Below, piece after piece: positions 25,470-33,681 of a stretch of 64,000 nt of DNA. This DNA is from Brenneria corticis (GTDB lineage Bacteria; Pseudomonadota; Gammaproteobacteria; Enterobacterales; Enterobacteriaceae): assembly GCF_003115855.1 (NCBI RefSeq), contig NZ_KZ819093.1, forward strand, positions 10,019-74,018, given 5' to 3'. The stretch's first letter is position 1. Each line of letters opens with the position of its first letter. The notes beneath the pieces are model-generated. The model made no database searches, was not told the DNA's origin, and saw only the letters and a program-made list of their open reading frames with translations. A program made the translations under genes and the position numbers.

Positions 25470-26408
25470 TCAAGGTTGGCAGCATCGGGCGATCGCGGCG
25501 ATATCCGCCGGCGTGGTGCGGCAACAGCCGCCGATCAGTTTTGCCCCCGCGGCCCGCCACTGTGGTAAATACTCCGCCAAAGAACAGCTATGACCGTCGC
25601 CATCGCTCCAGGTTTTGGCGACCGCATCATAGTGCTCGCCCGAGTTCGGATACACCACCAGCGGCAGCGAAGTTTCCGCCGACAGCTGCGCCAACGCCGC
25701 GGTCACCTTATTCAGCGCGATACAGTTGATGCCGACGGCCACCACCTGCGGATACGCGTTCAACAGCGTCAGCACCTCGCGCAAAGGGGTGCCGTCACTC
25801 AGGTGCGCGCTGTCGCGCAGGGTAAAAGAGAACCATGCCGACGCCTGCGGGAACTCGGTCAGCAATTCCGCCAACGCCTTGATTTCAGGGAACGACGGCA
25901 GCGTTTCACAGGCAAGGATATCCACGCCGGCGTCAAGCAGCGTGGCCATCCGCACGCGGTGAAAATCCATCATTTCGCTCTGGGGCAGCGAGTAATCGCC
26001 GCGATACTCCGAGCCATCCGCCAGATAGGCGCCATAGGGCCCTATCGATCCGGCAATCAGCAGTTTCCCGACCTGAGGATGGGTTTTACGGAAGTCGTCA
26101 CGCGCCTGAACGGCAAGCTGCACGCTTTTTTCAATCAGCGCCTGCGACTGCCGTTCACTGAATCCCCGCGACTTAAAGCGCAGCGGCGTCGCCTGATAGC
26201 TGGCGGTGATGGCGCATTGGGCGCCGGCATGAAAATAGTCGAGATGAACCTGATAAATCAGCGCCGGATTTTCAACCAACACCTTCGCCGACCAGAGCGG
26301 ATCGTTCAAATCGCAGCCGCGCGCTTCCAGCTCCGTGGCCAGCGCGCCGTCCAGTACAATCGCCGGCGCCGTCGCCAGCATTTCAGCCACAGGATTATTC
26401 CGCAACAT
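25470..26408 (-). CDS. mmuM: Homocysteine S-methyltransferase MmuM
   Basis: A 312-residue zinc methyltransferase that moves a methyl group from S-methylmethionine (or S-adenosylmethionine) to homocysteine, giving methionine. The barrel starts VLDGALATELEARGCDLNDPLWS, and the three zinc cysteines are in GINC and GGCC. The start at 26408 has a GGGAG site. Length equals E. coli MmuM (310). In E. coli the S-methylmethionine permease gene mmuP is directly upstream; here the upstream neighbour is dusC, so uptake must come from elsewhere. S-methylmethionine is abundant in plants, which fits a plant-associated host. It is followed by an unknown gene in the same operon. Confidence 0.95.
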   Translation of the reverse strand: MLRNNPVAEMLATAPAIVLDGALATELEARGCDLNDPLWSAKVLVENPALIYQVHLDYFHAGAQCAITASYQATPLRFKSRGFSERQSQALIEKSVQLAVQARDDFRKTHPQVGKLLIAGSIGPYGAYLADGSEYRGDYSLPQSEMMDFHRVRMATLLDAGVDILACETLPSFPEIKALAELLTEFPQASAWFSFTLRDSAHLSDGTPLREVLTLLNAYPQVVAVGINCIALNKVTAALAQLSAETSLPLVVYPNSGEHYDAVAKTWSDGDGHSCSLAEYLPQWRAAGAKLIGGCCRTTPADIAAIARCCQP

Positions 26409-26489
26409 CGTAGACTCCCTTTGCAAATTTACGCATCTGAACATAATAAGCGCCATAATACAGCTTAAAGAAGGAGAAGCCGACGGGAC

Positions 26490-27422
26490 TTATCTTGCGC
26501 AGATCGCCCGGGCGATATCGGCGGAGCGGTTCAACGCCCGGATTTCGCCGAACAGCGCCGCGGCCTCGGTATACTCTTTACGCAAATAGCCCAGCCACTG
26601 TTTGATGCGGGCAACGTGATACAGCCCGGTATCGCCCTGTTTTTCCAGCCGCACGTATTTTTGCAGCAGTGTCATCACCTCTTCCCACGCCATCCGCGGT
26701 TGGTTATATTTTATCACCCGGCTCAGATTCGGTACGTTCAGCGCCCCGCGGCCAATCATAACCGCATCGCAGCCGGTGGCGGCCAGACACGCCTGCGCGC
26801 TCTGCCAGTCCCAGATTTCACCGTTGGCGATCACCGGGATGCGCAACCGCCGGCGGATTTCGCCAATCGCCGCCCAGTCGATATATTCGGCTTTATACCC
26901 CTGCTCCTTGGTGCGGCCGTGCACCGCCAGTTCCGTTGCCCCGGCCTGCTGCACCGCATCGGCGATTTCAAACTGCCGATCGCCGGAATCCCACCCCAGG
27001 CGCACTTTCACCGTCACCGGCAAATGCGCCGGCACCGCGTCGCGCATGGCTTTCGCCCCCTGGTAAATCAGTTCGGGATCCTTTAACAGCGTGGCTCCGC
27101 CGCCGCTGCCGTTGACCAGTTTGGACGGGCAGCCGCAGTTCAGATCGACGCCATACGACCCCAGTTCGACGGCGCGCGCCGCGTTCTCCGCCAGCCATTG
27201 CGGATATTGCCCCAGCAGTTGCACGCGCACCGGCGTACCGGACGGCGTGCGGCTGGCATAATGTAGTTCCGGGCATAAGCGATAGAAGGACTTGACCGGC
27301 AGGCGTTGATCCACCACCCGCAAAAACTCGGTGATGCACAGATCATAATCGTTGACCTCGGTCAGCAGCTCCCGCACCAACGAATCGAGAACCCCTTCCA
27401 TCGGGGCAAGCAAAACACGCAT
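26490..27422 (-). CDS. dusC: tRNA-dihydrouridine(16) synthase DusC
   Basis: A 310-residue FMN enzyme that reduces uridine 16 in the D-loop of tRNA. It reads almost like E. coli DusC: MRVLLAPMEGVLDSLVRELL at the start, the catalytic Cys in VDLNCGCPSK (about residue 98), the FMN-site segments VKVRLGWDSG and VHGRTKEQGY, and IPVIANGEIWDW. The helical tRNA-binding C-terminal domain follows. It ends five residues earlier than the E. coli protein. It is separated from mmuM by about 80 bases and diverges from queH, so two tRNA-modification genes stand back to back. Confidence 0.96.
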   Translation of the reverse strand: MRVLLAPMEGVLDSLVRELLTEVNDYDLCITEFLRVVDQRLPVKSFYRLCPELHYASRTPSGTPVRVQLLGQYPQWLAENAARAVELGSYGVDLNCGCPSKLVNGSGGGATLLKDPELIYQGAKAMRDAVPAHLPVTVKVRLGWDSGDRQFEIADAVQQAGATELAVHGRTKEQGYKAEYIDWAAIGEIRRRLRIPVIANGEIWDWQSAQACLAATGCDAVMIGRGALNVPNLSRVIKYNQPRMAWEEVMTLLQKYVRLEKQGDTGLYHVARIKQWLGYLRKEYTEAAALFGEIRALNRSADIARAICAR

Positions 27423-27636
27423 AACGCTACTCGGTTAGCAAAAAAAGCACGCCATGGTACTGTTCATGGCAAGGATAGCGCAACGGGAAAGATGATGGGC
27501 GCGCCGCCTATCGTTGCCGGCCGCGAAAGTCTCGGTTTCGCATCCGATGTGGCTATAAATGTTGTCACGGTGTGTCTTATCATCAATAATTCGTTTCCTA
27601 TATGTTACATTCAGGTCCCCGGCGGACCACAACGAA

Positions 27637-28317
27637 ATGATTGCCATGTCGAATGTCAAAACCGCGGACTTTCAACGTCCGACGCTCTCACTACCGGACG
27701 GCGCAGACAAACTGCTGTTGCACTCCTGCTGCGCTCCCTGTTCGGGCGAAGTGATGGAAGCCATTACCGCCTCCGGCATTGAGTACACCATTTTCTTCTA
27801 TAACCCGAATATTCATCCGCAACGCGAATACCTGATTCGCAAAGAGGAAAATATTCGCTTCGCCGAACAGCACAACGTGCCGTTTGTTGACGCCGATTAC
27901 GATACCGATAACTGGTTCGAACGGGCCAAAGGCATGGAGTGGGAGCCGGAACGCGGTATTCGCTGCACCATGTGTTTCGATATGCGCTTTGAACGGACGG
28001 CGCTGTATGCGGCCGAAAACGGCTTCAGCGTTATCTCCAGCTCGCTGGGCATTTCACGCTGGAAAAACATGCAGCAGATTAATGACTGCGGACACAGCGC
28101 GGCTGAAAAATACCCCGGCGTGGTCTACTGGGATTACAACTGGCGCAAAGGCGGCGGCTCCGCGCGGATGATAGAGATCAGCAAGCGCGAGCGTTTTTAT
28201 CAGCAGGAATATTGCGGTTGTGTCTATTCGCTGCGCGATTCCAATAAGCACCGAAAATCTCAGGGCCGCGACATTATCCGCATTGGAAAATTATATTACG
28301 GCGACGACCCGGAATAA
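27637..28317 (+). CDS. queH: Epoxyqueuosine reductase QueH
   Basis: A 226-residue iron-sulfur protein that performs the last step of queuosine synthesis in tRNA, reducing epoxyqueuosine. It is the DUF208 enzyme, non-homologous to the QueG of E. coli. The metal-binding cysteines are visible: LLLHSCCAPCSGE (vicinal Cys-Cys plus one, about residue 36), GIRCTMCFDMR (CxxC, about 108) and YCGCVYS near the C-terminus. The start is uncertain: the ATGs at 27637 and 27646 are both plausible, with a poor ribosome-binding site, and the frame opens further up at 27559. It is divergent from dusC. Whether the genome also has queG cannot be judged here. Confidence 0.92.
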   Translation: MIAMSNVKTADFQRPTLSLPDGADKLLLHSCCAPCSGEVMEAITASGIEYTIFFYNPNIHPQREYLIRKEENIRFAEQHNVPFVDADYDTDNWFERAKGMEWEPERGIRCTMCFDMRFERTALYAAENGFSVISSSLGISRWKNMQQINDCGHSAAEKYPGVVYWDYNWRKGGGSARMIEISKRERFYQQEYCGCVYSLRDSNKHRKSQGRDIIRIGKLYYGDDPE

Positions 28318-28332
28318 GCTTGCCGCCCGCCC

Positions 28333-29208
28333 TCAGCGCGACAGGCTGCGGCGCAGCGCGGAGGGCGTGACGCCGAAAGCGCGTTTAAAACGGTGGCTAA
28401 GGTGGCTGGCGGAGCTGAAACCGCAGGCCAGGGCGATGTCGGTGATCGACAGCGTGCCGCAACGCAGCATCTCGTCCGCTTTCGCCAGCCGCCGTTGCAG
28501 CACGTACTGGTGCGGCGCCACGCCTTCGCTCTGGCGAAACATGCGCGCAAAGTGAAATTCGCTCAATCCGGCCTCCGCCGCCAGTTCAGATAAGGTCAGC
28601 GGCGCGCCGAGGCGGGCTTCGATCCACTCTTTGACTCGGCGCAGCACCGCGGGCGCCAGCCCGCCCCGCACCTCCGGCAGCGTCCAGCGCAGCTGGGTGT
28701 ATCGCCGGAGAACGTGGATCATCAGCAGGGTCGCCGCGCTGCTCAGCACCAGCTGATTGGCCGGCACGGACCAGTCGTTATTAAGTAGAAACCGGCGATA
28801 CAGCAAGGCGATCTGCGTATCCTCACCGAAAATACGCTCCTCGGTGCGAATCGACGCCGGGCTGCGGTCCCAGGTCTGCTCCGCCAGTTGGCGAAAATGG
28901 CCGTCGTCGCAGTAGAGGTGCGCGAAAGAGAGGTCGCCGCGAATATCCCAGACGGAAACGCTCTGTTTCGGCATCAGACAGAAGCGATCGGGCCCGCCGC
29001 CGTTATGCCAGCCATCCGGCGTTTTATGGTAACTCTCGTAGCCGTCGGCGACGTACAGACTGAGGGTGTGATGATCGCTGTTTTCCACGGTGACCAGATC
29101 GTGGCGGTTAAACCAGGACGCCAGACGCACGCCGGAACCGAGCTCGACGGTATCCCGCAGCTCCGTTTTATGCTGTTGCAGCGTATCGAACACTTTATAG
29201 CGGCTCAT
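28333..29208 (-). CDS. AraC-family transcriptional regulator
   Basis: A 291-residue AraC regulator. The N-terminal half (about 1-165) is an unrecognised sensing domain with SLYVADGYESYHKTPDGWHNGG; the C-terminal half has both helix-turn-helix motifs (LTLSELAAEAGLSEFHFARM and ITDIALACGFSSASHLSHRF, about 205-275) and the family ending FKRAFGVTPSALRR. It is divergent from the EamA-type transporter across 112 bases, a common regulator-exporter layout, so the transporter is its likely target. It converges on queH, ending 15 bases from the queH stop. Confidence 0.9.
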   Translation of the reverse strand: MSRYKVFDTLQQHKTELRDTVELGSGVRLASWFNRHDLVTVENSDHHTLSLYVADGYESYHKTPDGWHNGGGPDRFCLMPKQSVSVWDIRGDLSFAHLYCDDGHFRQLAEQTWDRSPASIRTEERIFGEDTQIALLYRRFLLNNDWSVPANQLVLSSAATLLMIHVLRRYTQLRWTLPEVRGGLAPAVLRRVKEWIEARLGAPLTLSELAAEAGLSEFHFARMFRQSEGVAPHQYVLQRRLAKADEMLRCGTLSITDIALACGFSSASHLSHRFKRAFGVTPSALRRSLSR

Positions 29209-29320
29209 TCGCCCTCCCGTTAATAAACCGCAAGATTATGCTATCGAGCGCAATCCGCTGAAAGCCCGCCTCCGAGGAAAACCGCATACTGGCGGACATG
29301 ATAACCGCCGGAGTCCGCTT

Positions 29321-30220
29321 ATGAACGTTTTTCTCTACCTTTCCGTGGTGCTGATCTGGGGCACCACCTGGATCGCCATCAGCATGCAGCAGGGCAGCGT
29401 GGCTGCCGAAGTCTCCATTTTCTGGCGGTTCCTGATTTCGGCGGCGATTTTACTGGGATTTCTGACGATCGCCCGCCTCCTTCGCCCGCTGACGCGTCAA
29501 GCCCATCTACTGTGCATGGTGCAGGGGCTCTGCGTATTCGGCATCAACTTTCTCTGTTTTTACCACGCCATCGCCTGGATTTCGAGCGGATTGGAATCGG
29601 TTATTTTCTCCATGGCGGTGCTGTTCAACGCCTTTAACGGCCGGCTGTTTTTCGGCCAGCGCCTGACGCGCAATGTGATCTTCGCCGCGCCGCTGGGCCT
29701 AGCCGGCATCGTGGCGCTGTTCTGGCACGATCTGATGAATATGGAGGCCCAGCCGCATCTGCTGTGGGGCGTCGGGCTAAGTCTGATCGGCACCTACTGT
29801 TTTTCGCTGGGCAATATGATCAGTTTTCAGCATCAGCGCCAGGGACGCGACGTTATGACCACCAACGGCTGGGGGATGGGCTATGGCGCGCTGTGGATGG
29901 GGCTGTTCAGCCTGTTTCAGGACTACGACTTTACGCTGGACGCGTCACCGGGCTATCTGGCGTCGCTGGGCTATTTGGCGCTATTCGGATCGGTGATTGG
30001 CTTCGGCGCCTATTTCAGTCTGGTGGGACGCATCGGCGCCAGCCAGGCCGCCTACGCCACGCTGCTGTTTCCGCTGGTTGCGCTATCGGTATCGACGCTG
30101 TTCGAAGATTACCATTGGCATGTCAACGCCGTGCTGGGATTGGTGATGATTCTGGCGGGTAACGCGGTGATGTTTTACCGACCGCGCGGCGGCGCAGCGC
30201 AAACCGCACAGGCCAAATAA
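29321..30220 (+). CDS. EamA/DMT-family transporter
   Basis: A 299-residue inner-membrane protein with ten predicted helices in two EamA repeats (about residues 3-130 and 148-285). The opening FLYLSVVLIWGTTWIAIS carries the WGTTW motif typical of this family. The second repeat starts LLWGVGLSLIGTYCFSLGNMI and ends with LGLVMILAGNAVMFYR. Members move amino acids, nucleosides or drugs, in most cases outward. It is divergent from an AraC regulator that may control it and converges on rhlE, with a GC-rich hairpin between the stops. No substrate can be named. Confidence 0.9.
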   Translation: MNVFLYLSVVLIWGTTWIAISMQQGSVAAEVSIFWRFLISAAILLGFLTIARLLRPLTRQAHLLCMVQGLCVFGINFLCFYHAIAWISSGLESVIFSMAVLFNAFNGRLFFGQRLTRNVIFAAPLGLAGIVALFWHDLMNMEAQPHLLWGVGLSLIGTYCFSLGNMISFQHQRQGRDVMTTNGWGMGYGALWMGLFSLFQDYDFTLDASPGYLASLGYLALFGSVIGFGAYFSLVGRIGASQAAYATLLFPLVALSVSTLFEDYHWHVNAVLGLVMILAGNAVMFYRPRGGAAQTAQAK

Positions 30221-30225
30221 AGACA

Positions 30226-30243
30226 GGGAGCCGAAAGGCTCCC
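30226..30243. terminator. Hairpin between convergent genes
   Basis: GGGAGCC-GAAA-GGCTCCC, a perfect 7-bp stem with a GNRA-type loop in the 38-base gap between the EamA transporter and rhlE. There is no T-tract on either side, so it may slow or protect transcript ends more than act as a classic terminator. Confidence 0.55.
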
Positions 30244-30258
30244 TGAGACGGATAAGGC

Positions 30259-31626
30259 TTATTTCGCCGCCGGTTTGCCGCGATTTTGCGGACGCGGCGC
30301 GCGGCGCTGTTGTCCTTCGCCGTTGCCTGACCACGCGCTGGCGCCGTTGCCGCCGGACCTGCGCGGCTGACGGGGGCCGTCGGCGCGCTGGCGTTCGGAT
30401 TGACCGCGAGGCGCGCCGGCCTGACCGCGCGGCGCACCGCCGCGACCACCCTGGCGACCGTTGATAATCGGCTCGGCCTTGATCGACGGATCGGGCTCAT
30501 AGCCCGGCACGGCAATGCGCGGGATCTCGCGCTTAAGCAAACGCTCAATGTCGCGCAGCAGCTTGTGTTCGTCGACGCAGACCAGCGACAGGGCCTCCCC
30601 GGTGGACTCCGCGCGGCCGGTGCGGCCGATACGGTGGACGTAATCTTCCGGCACGTTGGGCAGTTCATAGTTCACCACGTGCGGCAGTTGGTCGATATCC
30701 AGACCGCGGGCGGCGATATCCGTCGCCACCAGCACGCGAATGCTGCCGTCCTTGAAGTTGGCCAACGCCCGGGTACGCGCGCCCTGGCTTTTGTTGCCGT
30801 GGATGGCGGCGGCGGTGATGCCGTCTTTCTCCAGCAGCTCCGCCAGATGGTTGGCCCCATGTTTGGTGCGGGTAAATACCAGCACCTGCTGCCAGTTATT
30901 TTCACCGATCAGTTGGGAGAGCAATTCCCGCTTGCGGCGCTTGTCGACGAAATGCACGTGCTGGGTGACCAGCTCCGACGGCGCGTTGCGGCGCACCACT
31001 TCCACCGACGCGGGGTTGGTCAACAGCTTATTCGCCAGCGTCCTGATTTCATCCGAGAAGGTGGCGGAGAACAGCAGGTTCTGACGCTTGGCCGGCAGTT
31101 TCGCCAATACGCGGCGAATATCGTGAATAAAGCCCATATCCAGCATACGGTCCGCTTCATCCAGCACCAGAATTTCAATCTGCGACAGATCGACCGCATT
31201 CTGATGTTCCAGATCGAGCAAACGCCCCGGCGTGGCGACCAGAATATCCACGCCCCCGCGCAGTTTCATCATCTGCGGGTTGATGCTGACGCCGCCAAAC
31301 ACCACCAGCGAACGCAGACGCAGGTATTTGCTGTACGCCTGCACGTTTTCATCAATCTGCGCCGCCAGCTCGCGGGTAGGGGTCAGGATCAGCGCCCGTA
31401 CCGGGCGGCGGCCTTTCGCCTGCGGCGCGCTGCTGCTCAGCAGTTGCAGCAAAGGCAAGGTAAAGCCGGCGGTTTTACCGGTACCGGTTTGCGCGCTGGC
31501 CATCAGGTCGCGGCCGGCCAGCACCACGGGGATCGCCTGGCGCTGTACCGGCGTCGGTTCACGATAGCCCTGTTCTTCAACAGCACGCAGGATATCGGCG
31601 CTCAGGCCGAGAGAATCAAATGACAT
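30259..31626 (-). CDS. rhlE: DEAD-box RNA helicase RhlE
   Basis: A 455-residue ATP-dependent RNA helicase involved in ribosome maturation and RNA turnover. All core motifs are present in order: Q motif (EPTPVQRQAIP), AQTGTGKT, PTRELA, DEAD in VLDEADRMLDMG, SAT, and HRIGRTGRAE. The tail after about residue 380 is low-complexity, rich in Gly, Arg, Gln and Pro, as in other RhlE proteins. The start MSFDSLGL at 31626 matches the family; a TTG four codons earlier follows a GGAG but has no family support. It is divergent from cecR, with a consensus CRP site between the two genes. Confidence 0.96.
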   Translation of the reverse strand: MSFDSLGLSADILRAVEEQGYREPTPVQRQAIPVVLAGRDLMASAQTGTGKTAGFTLPLLQLLSSSAPQAKGRRPVRALILTPTRELAAQIDENVQAYSKYLRLRSLVVFGGVSINPQMMKLRGGVDILVATPGRLLDLEHQNAVDLSQIEILVLDEADRMLDMGFIHDIRRVLAKLPAKRQNLLFSATFSDEIRTLANKLLTNPASVEVVRRNAPSELVTQHVHFVDKRRKRELLSQLIGENNWQQVLVFTRTKHGANHLAELLEKDGITAAAIHGNKSQGARTRALANFKDGSIRVLVATDIAARGLDIDQLPHVVNYELPNVPEDYVHRIGRTGRAESTGEALSLVCVDEHKLLRDIERLLKREIPRIAVPGYEPDPSIKAEPIINGRQGGRGGAPRGQAGAPRGQSERQRADGPRQPRRSGGNGASAWSGNGEGQQRRAPRPQNRGKPAAK

Positions 31627-31865
31627 AATAGAGAACAACTCCAGATCCGCCCTGACCGGATAACAGCCGGTGTAGTTTTCAGAGGGATAATAAGACGGGT
31701 TTGCCGGGCCATCATCAACTCAACAATAACGACGTAAGCTACAACCACGATGAACGGGCACAAACTACGGTGCGTAACTGACGGCGATTATAACAGAGGT
31801 TGCGCCGGTTAAGGGATTTTTATCAGTAAAAAATCATCCGGCAGGTTTTAACCTTCTTGTGCCAT

Positions 31866-31885
31866 TTTGTGATTCATATCACAAA
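31866..31885. promoter_or_regulatory. Predicted CRP-cAMP binding site
   Basis: The core TGTGATTCATATCACA matches the CRP consensus TGTGA-N6-TCACA at every fixed position, and the flanks extend the dyad with TTT and AAA. It lies 63 bases before the cecR start and about 240 bases before rhlE, so activation of the cecR-ybhGFSR transcript is the simpler reading. Confidence 0.75.
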
Positions 31886-31908
31886 AAATCGCACAAAACG
31901 GCCTAAAT

Positions 31909-31924
31909 TTAATCACATGATTAA
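31909..31924. promoter_or_regulatory. Candidate CecR operator
   Basis: TTAATCACATGATTAA, a 16-bp palindrome with a two-base centre, located 24-39 bases before the cecR ATG. Position and symmetry suit autorepression by the TetR-family protein CecR; the assignment is inference. Confidence 0.5.
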
Positions 31925-31947
31925 TTCAAGACCTACAGCGCTACGCC

Positions 31948-32646
31948 ATGAGTGATAAACCAGCCTCTGCCGGCCGCGGCGATCAGACGCGCCAGCAGCT
32001 TATCGATTCCGCTCTCGAGGTCTTCGGCGAATATGGTTTACAGGCCGCCACTACCCGTGAGATCGCCAGCCGGTCGGGACAGAATATGGCTTCCATCGCC
32101 TATCATTTTCAGTCGAAGGAAGGGCTCTATCTGGCGGTCGCCGGCTGGATAGCGGACTACATCCGCCAGTTCTATCGACCGCTGGCCGAGGAGATCGATG
32201 CCTTTATGCGGCTTCCCGCGCAGCAGCAAACGGCGGAGCAGGCGCTGGATTACCTGCGGCGCTGTATGCTCAATTTCAGCCGCTTGATGACCAGCGCCGA
32301 AACCCTCAATCTCAGTCGGATTATCTCCCGGGAGCAACTCTCCCCCACCGACGCCTATCCGGTTATCCACCGGCAGGTGATCGAACCGCTCCACCGCTCC
32401 GTGACTCATCTGATCGCCCTCTACACCGGGATGGACGCGCAGGATGCCAAAACCGTGGTGCATACCCAGGCGCTGATTGGGGAAATACTCTCCTTTCGCG
32501 TCGCCCGGGAAACCATCCGCCTGCGGGCCGGCTGGCAGGATATCGGCCGGGAGGAAACCGCGCTGATTCAGCAGGTGCTGACGGAGCACCTCGACATTCT
32601 TCTTAACGGGCTACGGGACAATCAGCCCCGGCGGATAAAGGAATAA
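31948..32646 (+). CDS. cecR: TetR-family repressor CecR (YbiH)
   Basis: A 232-residue TetR regulator at the head of the ybhGFSR operon. The helix-turn-helix is in residues about 14-60 (QQLIDSALEVFGEYGLQAATT then REIASRSGQNMASIAYHFQSKEGL). The C-terminal ligand and dimer domain matches the CecR/YbiH type (C-terminal domain of the TetR CecR family). In E. coli CecR controls ybhGFSR and rhlE and affects sensitivity to cephalosporins and chloramphenicol (established). The gene is six bases before ybhG, so it is co-transcribed with the exporter it regulates. Confidence 0.94.
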   Translation: MSDKPASAGRGDQTRQQLIDSALEVFGEYGLQAATTREIASRSGQNMASIAYHFQSKEGLYLAVAGWIADYIRQFYRPLAEEIDAFMRLPAQQQTAEQALDYLRRCMLNFSRLMTSAETLNLSRIISREQLSPTDAYPVIHRQVIEPLHRSVTHLIALYTGMDAQDAKTVVHTQALIGEILSFRVARETIRLRAGWQDIGREETALIQQVLTEHLDILLNGLRDNQPRRIKE

Positions 32647-32652
32647 TAGGTA

Positions 32653-33681
32653 ATGAACAAGAAAAAACTGGCTATCGCCCTGGCTGTTGTGGCGCTGATC
32701 GCCCTGGCGGCGTATGGCGTGGTGCGCTATCAGCAGCAGCAGAATAAACCGCTGACGCTGTACGGCAACGTCGATATTCGCACGGTCAATCTCGCTTTCC
32801 GCGTCGGCGGGCGTCTGACCGCGCTGAACGTGGATGAGGGCGACGGCATCGCGCCCGGCCAGGCGCTGGCCACGCTGGATAACGCGCCCTATCAGAATGC
32901 GTTGCATCAGGCGCAGGCCAACGTCGCCAGCGCGCGGGCGCAGTTGGGATTATTGCAGGAAGGCTATCGCAGCGAAGAGATCGCCCAGGTGCGCGCCCAG
33001 GTGGTGCAGTATCAGTCCGCCTATGACTACGCCAATAGCTTCTACCAGCGCCAGCAGGGACTGTGGGCCAAACGTTCTATTTCCGCCGATACGCTGGAAG
33101 ACGCCAGAGCCGCGCGCAATCAGGCGCAGGCCACGCTTCAGGCGGCAAAAGACAAACTGCGCCAGTACGAAAGCGGCAATCGGCCCCAGGAAATCGCCGC
33201 GGCGCAGGCCGCATTGGCCCAGGCCGAGGCGGCGCAGGATCAGGCGGAGCTGGATATGGCGGATACCCGGCTGTACTCCCCTTCGGCCGGCGTCATTCTC
33301 ACCCGGGCGGCGGAAGCGGGCAGTATGCTTAGCGCCGGCAATACGGTCTTTACCCTGTCATTGACCGATCCGGTATGGATTCGGGCGTATGTCGCCGAAC
33401 AGGATTTAGGCCGCGCCGTGCCGGGCGGCGAAATGCTGATCTATACCGACAGCCGGCCGGATAAACCCTATCACGGCCAAATCGGTTTTGTTTCCCCCAG
33501 CGCCGAATTCACCCCCAAAAACGTGGAAACGGAAGACCTGCGCACCGCTCTGGTCTACCGCCTGCGTATCGTGGTGGAGGACGCCGACGATCAACTGCGT
33601 CAGGGCATGCCGGTGACGCTGCGTTTCGATCGGGATCCGCAGCGGGATAAGGCGCCTCAGGATGCGTCCCGCCATGAATGA
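32653..33681 (+). CDS. ybhG: YbhG, HlyD-type membrane fusion protein
   Basis: A 342-residue periplasmic adaptor anchored by one N-terminal helix (LAIALAVVALIALAAYGVV, about 5-23). The beta-barrel and lipoyl halves are split by a long coiled coil rich in Gln and Ala (about residues 80-200, with repeated AQA and QAQ patterns). The lipoyl part is LAFRVGGRLTALNVDEGDGI. It links the inner-membrane YbhFSR ABC exporter to the outer membrane. Its stop overlaps the ybhF start (ATGAATGA). The protein is slightly longer than E. coli YbhG at its C-terminus. Confidence 0.94.
   Translation: MNKKKLAIALAVVALIALAAYGVVRYQQQQNKPLTLYGNVDIRTVNLAFRVGGRLTALNVDEGDGIAPGQALATLDNAPYQNALHQAQANVASARAQLGLLQEGYRSEEIAQVRAQVVQYQSAYDYANSFYQRQQGLWAKRSISADTLEDARAARNQAQATLQAAKDKLRQYESGNRPQEIAAAQAALAQAEAAQDQAELDMADTRLYSPSAGVILTRAAEAGSMLSAGNTVFTLSLTDPVWIRAYVAEQDLGRAVPGGEMLIYTDSRPDKPYHGQIGFVSPSAEFTPKNVETEDLRTALVYRLRIVVEDADDQLRQGMPVTLRFDRDPQRDKAPQDASRHE

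Larger units (their letters stand above)
31627..31947. other. Divergent regulatory region rhlE / cecR
   Basis: A 321-base spacer holding promoters for both genes. The cecR-proximal end contains a perfect CRP-type palindrome (31866-31885) and a TetR-type palindrome (31909-31924). The rhlE-proximal 240 bases include a long rhlE leader; I see no gene in it. E. coli rhlE and cecR (ybiH) are also divergent neighbours, so the arrangement is ancestral. Confidence 0.7.

Noticed and set aside
25590..26468. 292-codon plus-strand frame across mmuM
   Set aside because: Fully overlaps mmuM on the opposite strand, with Arg/Gln-rich shadow composition.
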